Positions 5,755 to 6,395 of a DNA stretch of 6,395 nt are shown piece after piece. A model generated the notes under the pieces. The model was not told the DNA's origin, did no database searches, and saw nothing but the letters and a program-made list of their open reading frames with translations. The DNA is from CAZKCI01 sp964551475 (GTDB lineage Bacteria; Auribacterota; Erginobacteria; Erginobacterales; CAZKCI01). The position numbers were made by a program, and so were the translations under genes. The stretch is taken from positions 1 through 6,395 of the forward strand of contig CAZKCI010000113.1 of the NCBI GenBank assembly GCA_964551475.1, written 5' to 3'. The first letter of the stretch is position 1. Every line of letters begins with the position of its first letter.

Positions 5755-6054
5755 ATGAAGACCCTCGAAGAAATCAAGAAGGTATCCCTACCGGCGTGCC
5801 GGAAATTCGACGTGGCTCGACTCGCAGCGTTCGGCTCCGTAAGCAGGGGGGCGGGGACGGCGTCGAGCGATGTGGATCTGCTGGTGGAGTTCCGGGATCC
5901 CGATCGTTTTCCTGCCCGGCGCTTCTTTGGCCTTCTTCACCAGCTGGAGGACTCGCTGGGTTGCAAGGTAGACCTTCTGACTCCGGCTAGCCTGAAAAAC
6001 CCATATTTCAAGCGGCGGGTTCTGCGGAGCCTGGTTCCGATCTATGAAGGATGA
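5755..6054 (+). CDS. mntA: MntA-type nucleotidyltransferase antitoxin (99 aa)
   Basis: This is a minimal nucleotidyltransferase of the polymerase-beta fold, the antitoxin half of type VII MNT/HEPN pairs. In characterised systems MntA transfers AMP from ATP to a Tyr of the partner HepT RNase and silences it. The active site is complete: G27-S28 followed ten residues later by D39-V-D41 (G-S-V-S-R-G ... S-S-D-V-D-L-L-V-E), with the third metal-binding Asp at D73 in C-K-V-D-L-L-T-P. The ATG at 5755 gives the usual family length of about 100 residues. The frame is open further upstream, but that extension runs through the terminator and promoter and is not credible. No good Shine-Dalgarno precedes the ATG, so initiation may be weak. 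The gene overlaps hepT by 11 bases, which suggests translational coupling with the antitoxin made first. Confidence 0.9.
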   Translation: MKTLEEIKKVSLPACRKFDVARLAAFGSVSRGAGTASSDVDLLVEFRDPDRFPARRFFGLLHQLEDSLGCKVDLLTPASLKNPYFKRRVLRSLVPIYEG

Positions 6055-6379
6055 CCTCCGCAAGCATTTGCTCGACATTCTCGAAGCGGCCAAGGCGATC
6101 AAGGGCTTCGTGGCCGGTAAAAGCTTCAAGGATTACAGCGCGGACGAGCTGCTCCGGAGCGGCGTGGAGAGGAAGTTCGAAATCATCGGCGAAGCTCTTA
6201 ACCGGATCAGCAAAATAGCCCCGGACGTTCTGAACCGTATCCGTGGACAACGCGACATCATCTCCTTCAGAAATATTCTGGCCCACGGCTACGATTCGAT
6301 CGATGATCGGATCGTCTGGGGGATCATCGAAGAGAACTTGGGCCTCCTTTTGACGGACATCAAGAAGATCCTGATGTAA
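6044..6379 (+). CDS. hepT: HepT-type HEPN ribonuclease toxin (111 aa)
   Basis: This is an all-alpha HEPN protein of the HepT-like (DUF86) family, the toxin of the MntA-HepT system. Family members act as dimeric metal-independent RNases that cleave mRNA or tRNA and arrest growth. The catalytic R-x4-H-x-Y motif is intact as R76-N-I-L-A-H81-G-Y83, where Tyr83 is the expected target of AMP transfer by MntA. Family signatures around it include G-Q-R-D-I-I-S-F before and I-V-W-G-I-I-E-E-N-L after. Length is typical. The ATG at 6044 lies inside the last codons of mntA, so expression should depend on mntA translation. The purine-rich GCGGAG at 6026-6031 is a distant possible ribosome site. Stop TAA is at 6377-6379. 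No terminator is visible in the remaining 16 bases. The RNA target cannot be told from sequence. Confidence 0.92.
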   Translation: MKDDLRKHLLDILEAAKAIKGFVAGKSFKDYSADELLRSGVERKFEIIGEALNRISKIAPDVLNRIRGQRDIISFRNILAHGYDSIDDRIVWGIIEENLGLLLTDIKKILM

Positions 6380-6395
6380 TCCACAAGACTGGCCT

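Overview
The window is GC-rich bacterial DNA carrying large secreted, modular repeat proteins, followed by a toxin-antitoxin pair. The propeller-type repeats, long Thr/Pro linkers and a beta-sandwich domain in one exported protein are a style common in little-cultured phyla (PVC-related and other candidate phyla, also Chloroflexota and Acidobacteriota). No marker gene fixes the taxonomy, so this is only an impression. No rRNA, tRNA, CRISPR array, or intact transposase or integrase gene is visible.

Left part (1-1099). The window opens inside a gene whose last 233 codons are six 40-residue repeats of FG-GAP/VCBS type, ending at 703. A separate gene (791-1099) encodes a 102-residue exported protein of unknown function. 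The next 880 bp (1100-1978) hold no convincing intact gene. They do hold a 38-bp near-copy of the tail of the 102-residue gene, abutting a fragment of a DNA-binding protein gene on the minus strand, and a 16-bp-stem hairpin.

Centre (1979-5188). One 1069-residue secreted protein has a signal peptide, seven SBBP propeller repeats, a Thr/Pro linker, a cysteine-rich jelly-roll-like domain, a second Thr/Pro linker and a six-unit C-terminal repeat module. That last module aligns without gaps, at about 82% amino-acid identity by manual count, with the end of the gene at the left edge. The two genes are therefore paralogues sharing a C-terminus. A strong intrinsic terminator follows.

Right part (5257-6379). 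A small minus-strand HTH gene with a TTG start converges on the large gene. A second hairpin terminator then precedes a promoter and a MntA (nucleotidyltransferase antitoxin) / HepT (HEPN RNase toxin) operon with an 11-bp overlap. All key residues of both families are present, so the pair looks functional.

The same HTH signature lies on the minus strand downstream of both repeat-protein genes, once intact and once as a fragment. The simplest reading is an old segmental duplication of a 'repeat protein plus convergent HTH gene' block that later decayed in its left copy. I see no unambiguous new biological system. The paralogous C-terminal module and this duplication scar are the best leads.
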